The notes under the pieces: generated by a model
Database searches by the model: none
The model's input: only the letters and a program-made list of their open reading frames with translations
Told to the model about the DNA's origin: nothing
Source of the DNA: Pleionea sp041591085
GTDB taxonomy: Bacteria > Pseudomonadota > Gammaproteobacteria > Enterobacterales > Kangiellaceae
Direction of reading: 5' to 3'
DNA: 13,596 nucleotides
Assembly: GCA_041591085.1 (NCBI GenBank)
Contig: JBFHSP010000071.1
Coordinates: 1-13,596, forward strand
Part shown: piece by piece, positions 7,115-13,596 of the stretch
Layout: the number at the start of each line of letters is the position of its first letter
Numbering within the stretch: the first letter of the stretch is position 1
Position numbers and translations under genes: made by a program

Positions 7115-8013
7115 GGCGAATACCACCAAGCTATAGCAGCACTAGAAAAGCCTCCTAAGATTAAAGTATATGCAAATGCTTTTAATCGTTTTACTTTGTG
7201 GCGAGTGTCTTCGGTGTCCAATATTGATTGCCAAACAGAACTGAAAGTAACTTTTTTCGAATTTTTTCCAAAGGTTAACATCAGCGATTTATGCGACAAA
7301 ATATTAACCAAGCGAGGAATACCTTTGCTCGCCCAGTAAATCAACTTAAGCGCGGCATAGCTAAATTGAACTGTGTTAGATCTCGAAACTTTTGCGAGCC
7401 GATGGGTAATATAAGTTTTAGTTTGCTGAAAACTCATATGAGGTAAATGATAACTAAAGGCAATACGTTGTCTAAGCTGACGTAAGTTAGATTTAGTTAG
7501 CTTTTCATCAAGTTCTGGCTGGGCAAACAGAATAATTTGTAGCAGTTTACTGGTTTCAGTTTCTAAGTTAGTGAAAAGCCTAAGTGCTTCTAGAGTTTCT
7601 TCTGGCATCGATTGTGCTTCATCAATAATCAAAATAACCGGGCCTTTTTTCTTAGCACTTAAATCGATTAATCTTTTTTGAATTTTGGGGATCAGAGCTT
7701 CTTCGCCCACTGACTGACTGACTCGCATTTTTAGTTCGTTGGCTAAGCTAAGCTTCAGTTCTCTTGGAGTTAAAACAGGATTAGGGATGTAAGCAATGTT
7801 TCGCTGTTCACCGATTTTATTCATGAGCAATCGGCACAGCATAGTTTTGCCCGCGCCGACTTCGCCAATAATTTTTACAAAAGATTCACCAGTAGAAATG
7901 GCAAACTGAATAGTATTAAGCGCTTCTTTATGATGCGGAAGCGCACAAAAAAGTTTTGTATCTGGAGTCAGAGAAAAGGGCAACCTTTCAAGACCAAAAT
8001 GATACAAATACAT
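7111..8013 (-). CDS. mshM: MshM, ExeA-like AAA+ ATPase
   Basis: A 300-residue ATPase of the ExeA/GspA type. The N-terminus MYLYHFGLERLPFSLTPDTKLF is typical of this family, which carries FGL...PFxLTPD. Walker A is GEVGAGKT (50-57), Walker B ILIIDEAQ (127-134), and a conserved RQRI segment (181-184) follows. A single C-terminal hydrophobic segment (about 279-297) could anchor it to the inner membrane, so the ATPase would face the cytoplasm. ExeA proteins help insert secretins through the peptidoglycan; here the likely client is MshL, encoded just upstream, with MshN as partner. Start ATG 8013 lies 20 bp after the mshL stop; its stop overlaps the mshN start by four bases. Confidence 0.94.
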   Translation of the reverse strand: MYLYHFGLERLPFSLTPDTKLFCALPHHKEALNTIQFAISTGESFVKIIGEVGAGKTMLCRLLMNKIGEQRNIAYIPNPVLTPRELKLSLANELKMRVSQSVGEEALIPKIQKRLIDLSAKKKGPVILIIDEAQSMPEETLEALRLFTNLETETSKLLQIILFAQPELDEKLTKSNLRQLRQRIAFSYHLPHMSFQQTKTYITHRLAKVSRSNTVQFSYAALKLIYWASKGIPRLVNILSHKSLMLTFGKNSKKVTFSSVWQSILDTEDTRHKVKRLKAFAYTLILGGFSSAAIAWWYSP

Positions 8014-8033
8014 AACGTTGCACTTAGCCTCGA

Positions 8034-9683
8034 TTAAGGCTGATTAAATTTATCAAAATTTTGTTCCGCATCTTTGACAATGTCGTTCCATTGATTGCCT
8101 TCAACCGTAGTGGCTTTCAATAATAAAACTAACTCGCTTTTTACCTTTTTGTCGCGTTGTTGTTTAAATAAATTGCCGATAACGGGAATGCTACTTAAGA
8201 ATGGAACGCCAGCATCATTCTCTACTACTTGATTTTGCATTAAGCCGCCAATAACGACTACTTGCCCGCTTTGCACTTTTACAATGGAATCCGACTCACG
8301 AATACTACTTAACGCTAAAGGTAGAGTTAAGTTTTGATCGCCAATGACGATTCTTTTGGTTTGATCAACTACTTCTGAAACAGATGGGTGAACATGTAAA
8401 ATAATTTCACCGCTAGCGCTGATTTGTGGCGTAACATCAAGTGCAATGCCAGAGAAAAAAGGTGTTAAAGTGACATCAGGTGTTGTTGTGGTGCTAACAC
8501 CAGACGTAGTGGTAGTACTGATATCAGTTACATAAAATTCATCGGTACCTACTTTTATCACCGCTTTTTGATTGTTTATAGTTGAGATCCTTGGGCTGGA
8601 AAGTACTTGAACGTTGCCTTGTTCTTCAAGCAAGCTGACCGTTACGCTAAATGGATTGGGATCATTTGGATCGGATTCGGCCACTAAGTTAAATACGCCG
8701 TTGATAGGATTTTGCGCTGCGGTCACATCGAGTACCTGGCCTAACTGTCCTACGGCTAATAGATTTCCTGCACCGTTGACATGAACTTGAGACCAATCAA
8801 TACCTGCTTGGAATTCATCTTTTAAAGTAACCTCTAAAATTTTTGCTTCAAGGATCACTTGGCGTCCTAGGTTTGCTTGAGCGACACCTAAATACTCAGC
8901 AATTTGCCGCTGCACGATGGGGCGCGCTTGTACTAACACAATTCCTGTTTGTGGCGAGGCCATAACCATAGAGCCGGGATCTTGACTGGCAATGGCATTT
9001 AATGCTTTTTGCACTTCGCTCCATAAATCGGTGGTTGATTCGGTCTCAATTTTAGATGAGGTTAAAGTGGAAGCATTGTTACCGCTTTGACCTCCCGAGC
9101 TATTACCGCTTGAATTACTATTACCACCTTGTTGACCATTTCCAGACGATTGAATTTGACCAGAGCTGACTTGGGTATGTGATTTACCGCTGCGTTTAAT
9201 ATTAAGGTAATCAAGCGGATAAACAGCGGTTTGAATTTTGGAGCCACCAATGTAGTAAATATTATTATGTTGCTTCACATAAATATCTTGAGTTTGCTGA
9301 AGTGCTGCTAATACATCATCAATAGTGACATTTTTTAAATGTAAAGTTATAGGCTGATTTAAACCGGGATCAACCAAAATATTAAAACGGGTATTTTCAA
9401 CCAGTCCCATTAAAAATTGATTGAGCGGTAGTTGATCCGCTTTTACATCAAAGCGAGTAGCTGTTTTTTGTTGCCCAGTTTGAATAGGCATTGGAGGCAA
9501 CAATGAATCGAGTACTGTTTGTTGATCGGGAGCGGGAATCGATTGAGCTTGGCCTGCTTCTGTTGGTTTACCAAAAGCTTCTTTAACCAATGATTCTTTT
9601 GCTTTTTCGCCACTGGTTGCACACCCTGAAATATACAGAGCTGCAAGTATGGCGTAACAACATTTCATAGGAGTCATGCTCAT
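8034..9683 (-). CDS. mshL: MshL outer-membrane secretin lipoprotein
   Basis: The secretin through which the MSHA pilus crosses the outer membrane. The 549-residue precursor has a lipoprotein signal with lipobox ISGC (18-21), giving a mature N-terminal Cys 21. An STN-like domain (about 76-146) and a secretin N-type domain (about 150-270) follow, the latter interrupted by a Gly/Ser/Asn/Gln-rich low-complexity stretch (173-206). The C-terminal secretin core spans about 274-525, with a Thr-rich loop (389-401), probably at the gate, and the secretin signature VPFLSSIPVIGNLFK (493-507) ending in SELVLLLKA. Start ATG 9683 has an AAAGG site and lies one base after the mshK stop. Two other in-frame ATGs (9677, 9668) follow but lack a ribosome site. 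Confidence 0.96.
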   Translation of the reverse strand: MSMTPMKCCYAILAALYISGCATSGEKAKESLVKEAFGKPTEAGQAQSIPAPDQQTVLDSLLPPMPIQTGQQKTATRFDVKADQLPLNQFLMGLVENTRFNILVDPGLNQPITLHLKNVTIDDVLAALQQTQDIYVKQHNNIYYIGGSKIQTAVYPLDYLNIKRSGKSHTQVSSGQIQSSGNGQQGGNSNSSGNSSGGQSGNNASTLTSSKIETESTTDLWSEVQKALNAIASQDPGSMVMASPQTGIVLVQARPIVQRQIAEYLGVAQANLGRQVILEAKILEVTLKDEFQAGIDWSQVHVNGAGNLLAVGQLGQVLDVTAAQNPINGVFNLVAESDPNDPNPFSVTVSLLEEQGNVQVLSSPRISTINNQKAVIKVGTDEFYVTDISTTTTSGVSTTTTPDVTLTPFFSGIALDVTPQISASGEIILHVHPSVSEVVDQTKRIVIGDQNLTLPLALSSIRESDSIVKVQSGQVVVIGGLMQNQVVENDAGVPFLSSIPVIGNLFKQQRDKKVKSELVLLLKATTVEGNQWNDIVKDAEQNFDKFNQP

Positions 9684-9684
9684 T

Positions 9685-10065
9685 TTAACCTTTATTCTGT
9701 ACTTTAACCGAAGGGGTCAAAGTTAATGTTTTATATTGTTGATCTTTTCTTAGAATCACTTTTTCATTTTGAATTTTGTGAACCTGGTATCCGTTGACCC
9801 ATTGGCCTTCTTTAACTAATGAGGAATCAATAATCGCTTTATTACCTTGGCCATCAACAAAAATACCTTTTAATATATTTTTTGGGGCTGGTTTATTAGT
9901 TGTAGCTTTAACCGATGGCTGACCGCTACCCCGCTGAATGTTGGTGTTGATCAGTGGCTTGGTTGGATCTGCAAGCGAGGCTGAACTCTCCGCTAAAGTA
10001 GAAAGCGAAGTTAATGCAAAAATAATAAAGCTAAACGGCTTAAGCGCCGATCCAATTTTGTTCAT
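9685..10065 (-). CDS. mshK: MshK-like periplasmic protein
   Basis: A small exported protein of 126 residues. It has an N-terminal signal sequence (about 1-25, with a likely cut after STLA), a short LADPTKP motif shared with MshK and PilP-like proteins, a flexible segment (43-63), and a small beta-rich domain (ILKGIFVDGQGNKAIID...) like the periplasmic domain of PilP/GspC. It probably bridges the inner-membrane MshI/PilN/MshJ complex to the MshL secretin encoded immediately downstream. Its ATG at 10065 lies inside the end of mshJ, an overlap of 26 bp, so translation is coupled. Assignment rests on position, size and the DPTKP motif. Confidence 0.86.
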   Translation of the reverse strand: MNKIGSALKPFSFIIFALTSLSTLAESSASLADPTKPLINTNIQRGSGQPSVKATTNKPAPKNILKGIFVDGQGNKAIIDSSLVKEGQWVNGYQVHKIQNEKVILRKDQQYKTLTLTPSVKVQNKG

Positions 10066-10726
10066 AGCTATAGGTGTATACCGTGAGTTTAATTAAAGCA
10101 TTCGGATATTTATCTACTTGATAATCAATGCTGTCCCAATAAATTTTCAAATTCATTTTTTCAAGCTTTTCTAAACTGCGAACTAAATCAAAATAACTGC
10201 CTTGTAAAGTAACGGTGACATCATGTTTGAAAAGAGTTGCTTCGCTTGTCTTTGGTTCTTGTTTTGCTGCGTTTTGCTTTTCTTCTTTTTCAGAGGAAAA
10301 GGCAGGCTTAGCGCTATGTTTAACTAGCGATTTTAATTTTAAGCTTTTGCTTTGATTAAAAAACTGGCGGAGCAACTCAGGCATTTCTCTAGGCGAAACT
10401 AATTGTGCGTACTGCCCTAGCGATTCATCAATGGCTAACTGCTGTTGTTGCAACGATTCAATTTGCTTACGCTTGGTATTGAGTGATGCGCCCATCAGCT
10501 CTTGTTGACGTTGGGTGTTGGCAGCGATCAAATCTCGATATTGTTTTTCAACCGTTGAAATTTGGTTCTTTAAATCTTTTTGTTGCTTATCTTGGGATTG
10601 AAACCATAAAACATCAAATAAAACTAAAATTAAGGCGGCTCCAAACCCAAGCACCATAAAGCGCTGTCTGGTAACCAGATTATGATATTTTTCTTTAATT
10701 TCTGTGAAGCGTTGATTAACGGTCAT
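10040..10726 (-). CDS. mshJ: MshJ, PilO-like alignment protein
   Basis: A bitopic inner-membrane protein of 228 residues comparable to PilO/GspM. A transmembrane helix (about 22-43) is followed by a Gln-rich coiled coil (about 45-105), a Lys/Glu/Gln-rich charged linker (about 138-163) and a ferredoxin-like periplasmic domain (167-228) with VTVTLQGSYFDLVRSLEKLE, the motif that marks PilO-like folds. It should pair with the PilN-like protein encoded just upstream to form the inner-membrane alignment ring. The ATG overlaps the upstream gene by 11 bp, and its own end overlaps mshK by 26 bp. Confidence 0.92.
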   Translation of the reverse strand: MTVNQRFTEIKEKYHNLVTRQRFMVLGFGAALILVLFDVLWFQSQDKQQKDLKNQISTVEKQYRDLIAANTQRQQELMGASLNTKRKQIESLQQQQLAIDESLGQYAQLVSPREMPELLRQFFNQSKSLKLKSLVKHSAKPAFSSEKEEKQNAAKQEPKTSEATLFKHDVTVTLQGSYFDLVRSLEKLEKMNLKIYWDSIDYQVDKYPNALIKLTVYTYSYEQNWIGA

Positions 10727-11315
10727 AGTGAACGATTACGCCTCCTGAAATAATAAAATCATAAACTCTACTATCATTGCTGTTTTGTTTAATATCTATG
10801 GCGCTGAATCGTCGATTTAGAGTTTTATGTTGCGTAGCGGTTTCAATCCACTCGGTGATGAGAGGTGGTGATGTGGTTTGGCCATGCAAAGATAAAACAT
10901 CATTACTCAAGCTTATGTCGGTGAGCCAAATTTGTTGTGGTTTATTAAATGCTAAATCGGTTAATAAAGCGCTGTAACCTTGGCTGCCTTTGACATCACT
11001 GATTTTTAATGTTTCTAATGCTTTAGCCTTTTGTTGAATAGCATCTTGCAAACTCAATATTTCGCGATCGAGTCGATCTTCTTGCGGACGACTCGCTAGC
11101 ATTTTATCAAGCTCCGCTTTTTGTTTTTCCATAGGACCAATTAAAGCGGCTTGTTGCTCGTACTGTTGCTCAAGTAAATCAATATTACTGCTTGTCCACC
11201 AGCCGAGCGCAGAAAACAAAAAAATCATCCCGACAAAAGCCCACAACAATTGATTAAAATCGAGCAATTCTTCTCGTGGGCGAAACTCAGGTAAGTAGAG
11301 GTTAATTCGCTGCAT
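10716..11315 (-). CDS. PilN-domain MSHA assembly protein
   Basis: A 199-residue bitopic protein with the PilN/GspL C-terminal pattern. The N-terminus MQRINLYLPEFRPREELL resembles the IN(L/Y)xPxxRP segment with which PilN proteins bind PilM. A transmembrane helix spans about 22-41, then a coiled coil (44-105) and a small periplasmic domain (about 112-199) with QIWLTDISLSNDVLSLHG. In some genomes this gene is labelled as a second mshI; I leave the symbol empty. It overlaps mshI by 14 bp and mshJ by 11 bp, so all three are probably made in matched amounts as one complex. Confidence 0.88.
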   Translation of the reverse strand: MQRINLYLPEFRPREELLDFNQLLWAFVGMIFLFSALGWWTSSNIDLLEQQYEQQAALIGPMEKQKAELDKMLASRPQEDRLDREILSLQDAIQQKAKALETLKISDVKGSQGYSALLTDLAFNKPQQIWLTDISLSNDVLSLHGQTTSPPLITEWIETATQHKTLNRRFSAIDIKQNSNDSRVYDFIISGGVIVHYDR

Positions 11316-12366
11316 CAGCTGCCTCCACAGGAAAATCCATTAAGGTGCCACAAACGTTAAGCAAGTTGCCTAAGCGATGAGGTTTAATTGAACTATGCCA
11401 GTTTGCTTTAATATCAAGCACCGAAACATTCAAGCCCAAATTGGTTTGCAAAATCGACTGCAGCGAGTCACTCGCCGTACCGCTATAAGGAATAAAAATC
11501 TCGGTAACCGCTTGGCGCGATACTTGGCCTTCGTAGAAATCGAGGGTTCGTTGAATTTCGAGTAGAAGCTGATCGGTATCAAACGCTGGCGTTGCGACTA
11601 ATGTGGTGGCATTTTCGATTGCTACGGTGTCGCTGTCAGAATTTTCATTATCCAAATCCAAGGTAAATTCGTTTTCAGGTTCTATTTCTGGCTCGGGTTG
11701 CGGTAAATGCACACCATTTAATGCCCGATTAAAGGCAAAATCTTTACCCATAAAACAGTTGACCGCAATGCCTTTCCCGGTTTCACTGATCAGTGCGACA
11801 TTTTGACCTGGATGCAACTGATTGGTGAGTAAGTTGCCGAGCGCTAATTCATTGATGCTGATATTTTCAAGTTTTAAACCTGCCTTTTCAGAATATTGCA
11901 CAATTTGTTCAATGACCGAACGATGCACTACTACGACATAAATACGAGTAGTTCCCGGCATATTGTCTGGATAATTAAAATATTCGAGACAGGCCTGCTC
12001 GATTGGAAAATCAATAAGGTCTTTAATTTGCCAACGAATCGCTGATGGTATCTCGGCATCGGGGACACTGGGTTTTTCAATGCTGATGAGTCGATACAAA
12101 TCACTCGGAAGCACCCAGTGCGCTTCGGCATTTTCGGCACTAAGTGATTGAATTTGTTTTTTTATAGATGATTCGAGTTCGTTGGGATCTAGGGTTGTTT
12201 CGCCAATGGTTTCGACAGTTGGTTGCGCGGAATCAGAGTTGGCAGAGAACAGGCAATACTTGAAGCAATCTCCTTCTAATTGCAAACCGATCTTTTTTCT
12301 ATTTTTATTGAGAAGTTGTTTAAGCCAACTCACATCTGTTTTCTCATCGTCAATGATTTCTATCAC
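11302..12366 (-). CDS. mshI: MshI, PilM-like cytoplasmic protein
   Basis: A cytoplasmic actin-like protein of the PilM type that should bind the PilN-like protein N-terminus and connect the alignment complex to the ATPase. No membrane helix is present. The core shows IGLQL (26-30), a helix pair with AIRWQIKDLIDFP (109-121), IYVVVVHRSVIEQ (142-154) and LLLEIQRTLDFYE (267-279), all at positions expected for MshI/PilM proteins. An acidic low-complexity insert occupies about 222-263. The longest frame starts at GTG 12366; GTG 12333 would give MSWLKQLLNKNRKK, which looks more like family N-termini and omits an acidic tail of 11 residues, so the start is uncertain. It is the first gene of the operon. 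Confidence 0.87.
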   Translation of the reverse strand: MIEIIDDEKTDVSWLKQLLNKNRKKIGLQLEGDCFKYCLFSANSDSAQPTVETIGETTLDPNELESSIKKQIQSLSAENAEAHWVLPSDLYRLISIEKPSVPDAEIPSAIRWQIKDLIDFPIEQACLEYFNYPDNMPGTTRIYVVVVHRSVIEQIVQYSEKAGLKLENISINELALGNLLTNQLHPGQNVALISETGKGIAVNCFMGKDFAFNRALNGVHLPQPEPEIEPENEFTLDLDNENSDSDTVAIENATTLVATPAFDTDQLLLEIQRTLDFYEGQVSRQAVTEIFIPYSGTASDSLQSILQTNLGLNVSVLDIKANWHSSIKPHRLGNLLNVCGTLMDFPVEAADAAN

Positions 12367-12503
12367 AGTTTAATGTATTTTTTAGAAAATCCTAGCAAAT
12401 TACTGAATAATAGTCATTTTTTGCCCAAAAACTCTTTTGATTTAGATGCTTTTTCAATGGTTTTTCTCGGTTTTCATGGCAAATAAAGCAAACGGGATAT
12501 TAT

Positions 12504-12521
12504 TTGGTACATTTTTACCAA
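12504..12521. promoter_or_regulatory. Perfect dyad upstream of the plus-strand promoter
   Basis: TTGGTA (12504-12509) and TACCAA (12516-12521) form a perfect inverted repeat with a 6-bp centre. It ends 9 bp before the -35 element of the plus-strand promoter. Size and symmetry fit a dimeric regulator site, but no regulator is encoded in the window and no known consensus is recognised. Confidence 0.35.
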
Positions 12522-12530
12522 TAATCAGAC

Positions 12531-12559
12531 TTGTACTTTTGTTGCCAGTTATTTATAAC
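12531..12559 (+). promoter_or_regulatory. Sigma70-type promoter of the propeller gene
   Basis: TTGTAC (12531-12536) and TATAAC (12554-12559) are separated by exactly 17 bp, both close to consensus. Transcription would start near 12566, giving a leader of about 49 nt. A GGGAG ribosome site (12604-12608) lies 6 nt before the ATG at 12615. Confidence 0.65.
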
Positions 12560-12614
12560 CTCTTACCCTTATGTCACAAAAACAATAAACGTCAGTTTTA
12601 AAAGGGAGCTTTGA

Positions 12615-13596
12615 ATGAGTCACTCCAACACCTTAGGGTTTCGATCAGTCTTAACTGCTCTGATCACTTTAATTTCCACCACCGTTTTTGCCGAAAATGA
12701 ATCCGCAAAATGGGATGTTAATCATCAACCGGGAGAATCTTTACAAGTCGCCATCAATGTCGATGAGGGCACATGGATGAATATTGATTTAAGCCCCGAT
12801 GGTAAAACCATTGTTTTTGATTTACTGGGTGATATTTATCTGATTTCTGCAGAAGGCGGTCAAGCTCAGGCAATTACAAGCGGTATGGCTTGGGATATGC
12901 AGCCGACTTTTAGTCCGGACGGAAAATATATAGCTTTCACCTCTGATGCAGGTGGTGGCGATAATATTTGGGTGATGAAGGCCGATGGCACCGATGCCAA
13001 GCAAGTCACTAATGAGAAATTTCGCTTACTAAATAGCCCTGCGTGGTCTCCTGATGGCCGGTTTATTGTGGCTCGCAAGCACTTTACTTCCACTCGATCT
13101 ATAGGCGCGGGTGAAATTTGGATGTATCACCTTGAGGGTGGGACGGGTATTCAGTTGAATAAACGCCCTAATGATCAAAAAGATTTAGGTGAGCCTGTTT
13201 TTAGTGCTGACGGTAAAAAGGTTTTTTATAGTCGAGATTCAACCCCAGGTCCTATTTTTGAATATAGTAAAAACTCTAATGATCAGATTTATGAAATTTT
13301 TAGTATCGATCGCGATACCGGAGACGTAGTTACGGAGGTTTCCGGCGCAGGTGGTGCGGTAAGACCAACACCATCTCCCGACGGCAAAAAGCTCGCGTTT
13401 GTACGTCGTATTCGAAATCAATCTTCTATTTTTATCAAAGATTTAGTTAGTGGAGCGATCCAGCCGGTATACCAGCACCTTGATCGTGATATGCAAGAAA
13501 CTTGGGCTATTCACGGCGTGTATCCAACCCTCGCTTGGAGCCCTGACAGCCGTGATTTAGTGTTTTGGGCGGGCGGTAAAATCAAGCGTTTAAATA
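12615..13596 (+). CDS. Exported PD40/TolB-like beta-propeller protein, probable amidohydrolase (3' end beyond window)
   Basis: The first 327 codons of a longer gene that runs off the right edge. A Sec signal peptide spans residues 1-26 (hydrophobic VLTALITLI, cut after VFA). At least five PD40/TolB-type propeller repeats follow, each marked by an SPDG-like turn: SPDGKTIVFD, SPDGKYIAFTSD, SPDGRFIVARKH, SADGKKVFYSRD and SPDGKKLAFVRR, then SPDSRDLVFW at the end. Segments such as EGTWMN, LGDIYLI, GAGEIWMYH, RDMQETWAIHGVYP and FWAGGKIKRL match the pattern I know from large periplasmic proteins that fuse this propeller to a C-terminal metal-dependent amidohydrolase of about 400 residues. That catalytic part is not visible, so the enzyme call is inference. 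No functional link to the pilus is evident apart from the shared divergent region. Confidence 0.88.
   Translation, partial: MSHSNTLGFRSVLTALITLISTTVFAENESAKWDVNHQPGESLQVAINVDEGTWMNIDLSPDGKTIVFDLLGDIYLISAEGGQAQAITSGMAWDMQPTFSPDGKYIAFTSDAGGGDNIWVMKADGTDAKQVTNEKFRLLNSPAWSPDGRFIVARKHFTSTRSIGAGEIWMYHLEGGTGIQLNKRPNDQKDLGEPVFSADGKKVFYSRDSTPGPIFEYSKNSNDQIYEIFSIDRDTGDVVTEVSGAGGAVRPTPSPDGKKLAFVRRIRNQSSIFIKDLVSGAIQPVYQHLDRDMQETWAIHGVYPTLAWSPDSRDLVFWAGGKIKRLN

Larger units (their letters stand above)
12367..12614. promoter_or_regulatory. Divergent intergenic region between mshI and the propeller gene
   Basis: A 248-bp AT-rich region without a credible gene, expected to hold both divergent promoters. The plus-strand promoter is clear and is listed separately. 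For mshI I could not pick a reliable minus-strand promoter: TATTAT (12412-12407) is a possible -10 but lacks a good -35 at the right distance. Confidence 0.6.

Noticed and set aside
7115..7129. TTG start five codons upstream for mshN
   Set aside because: The ATG at 7114 overlaps the mshM stop as ATGA and yields the family-like N-terminus MSVVNKML; the longer start adds nothing.
12822..13093. Minus-strand frames opposite the propeller gene
   Set aside because: The plus strand there has regularly spaced SPDG propeller motifs in one continuous frame, so the antisense frames are shadows.

Overview
This is a chromosomal segment, roughly 40-45% GC by eye, from a Gram-negative bacterium, most likely a marine gammaproteobacterium. 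It carries a nearly complete MSHA (mannose-sensitive haemagglutinin) type IV pilus locus of the kind described in Vibrio, Shewanella and Alteromonadales-type bacteria. Genus cannot be fixed from the window alone. All pilus genes lie on the minus strand and read from about 12366 down to the left edge.

Layout in the direction of transcription. First comes the alignment/secretin assembly block: mshI (PilM-like), a PilN-like gene, mshJ (PilO-like), mshK (periplasmic, PilP-like position) and mshL (outer-membrane secretin lipoprotein). Then come mshM (ExeA-like AAA+ ATPase), mshN (membrane-anchored TPR protein), mshE (assembly ATPase with an N-terminal c-di-GMP-binding MshEN domain), mshG (inner-membrane PilC/GspF platform) and mshF. 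These ten genes overlap or are separated by 20 bp or less, so they look like one transcription unit. A 211-bp non-coding gap (2188-2398) follows, then the pilin block: mshA (major pilin, strong Shine-Dalgarno), mshC, mshD and mshO (minor pilins). mshO is cut by the left edge. No mshB-type gene sits between mshF and mshA, and no mshH/csrD precedes mshI.

To the right, across a 248-bp divergent intergenic region with a good plus-strand sigma70-type promoter, starts an unrelated exported protein. It has a PD40/TolB-like beta-propeller N-terminus and matches the pattern of large propeller-amidohydrolase proteins. It runs off the right edge.

Working model: c-di-GMP-bound MshE powers pilin polymerisation through MshG, the MshI/PilN/MshJ/MshK complex links to the MshL secretin, MshM and MshN assist secretin assembly, and MshA with minor pilins C, D and O forms the fibre. 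The most unusual signal is a near-perfect intrinsic-terminator hairpin (1672-1702) lying inside the leader-peptide codons of mshC, just after mshA. It encodes the prepilin cleavage region, where the normally invariant -1 glycine is alanine. A second long hairpin spans the mshC stop codon. Together they suggest that the ratio of major to minor pilin is set at the RNA level. I found no tRNA, rRNA, CRISPR, insertion sequence or other mobile element.
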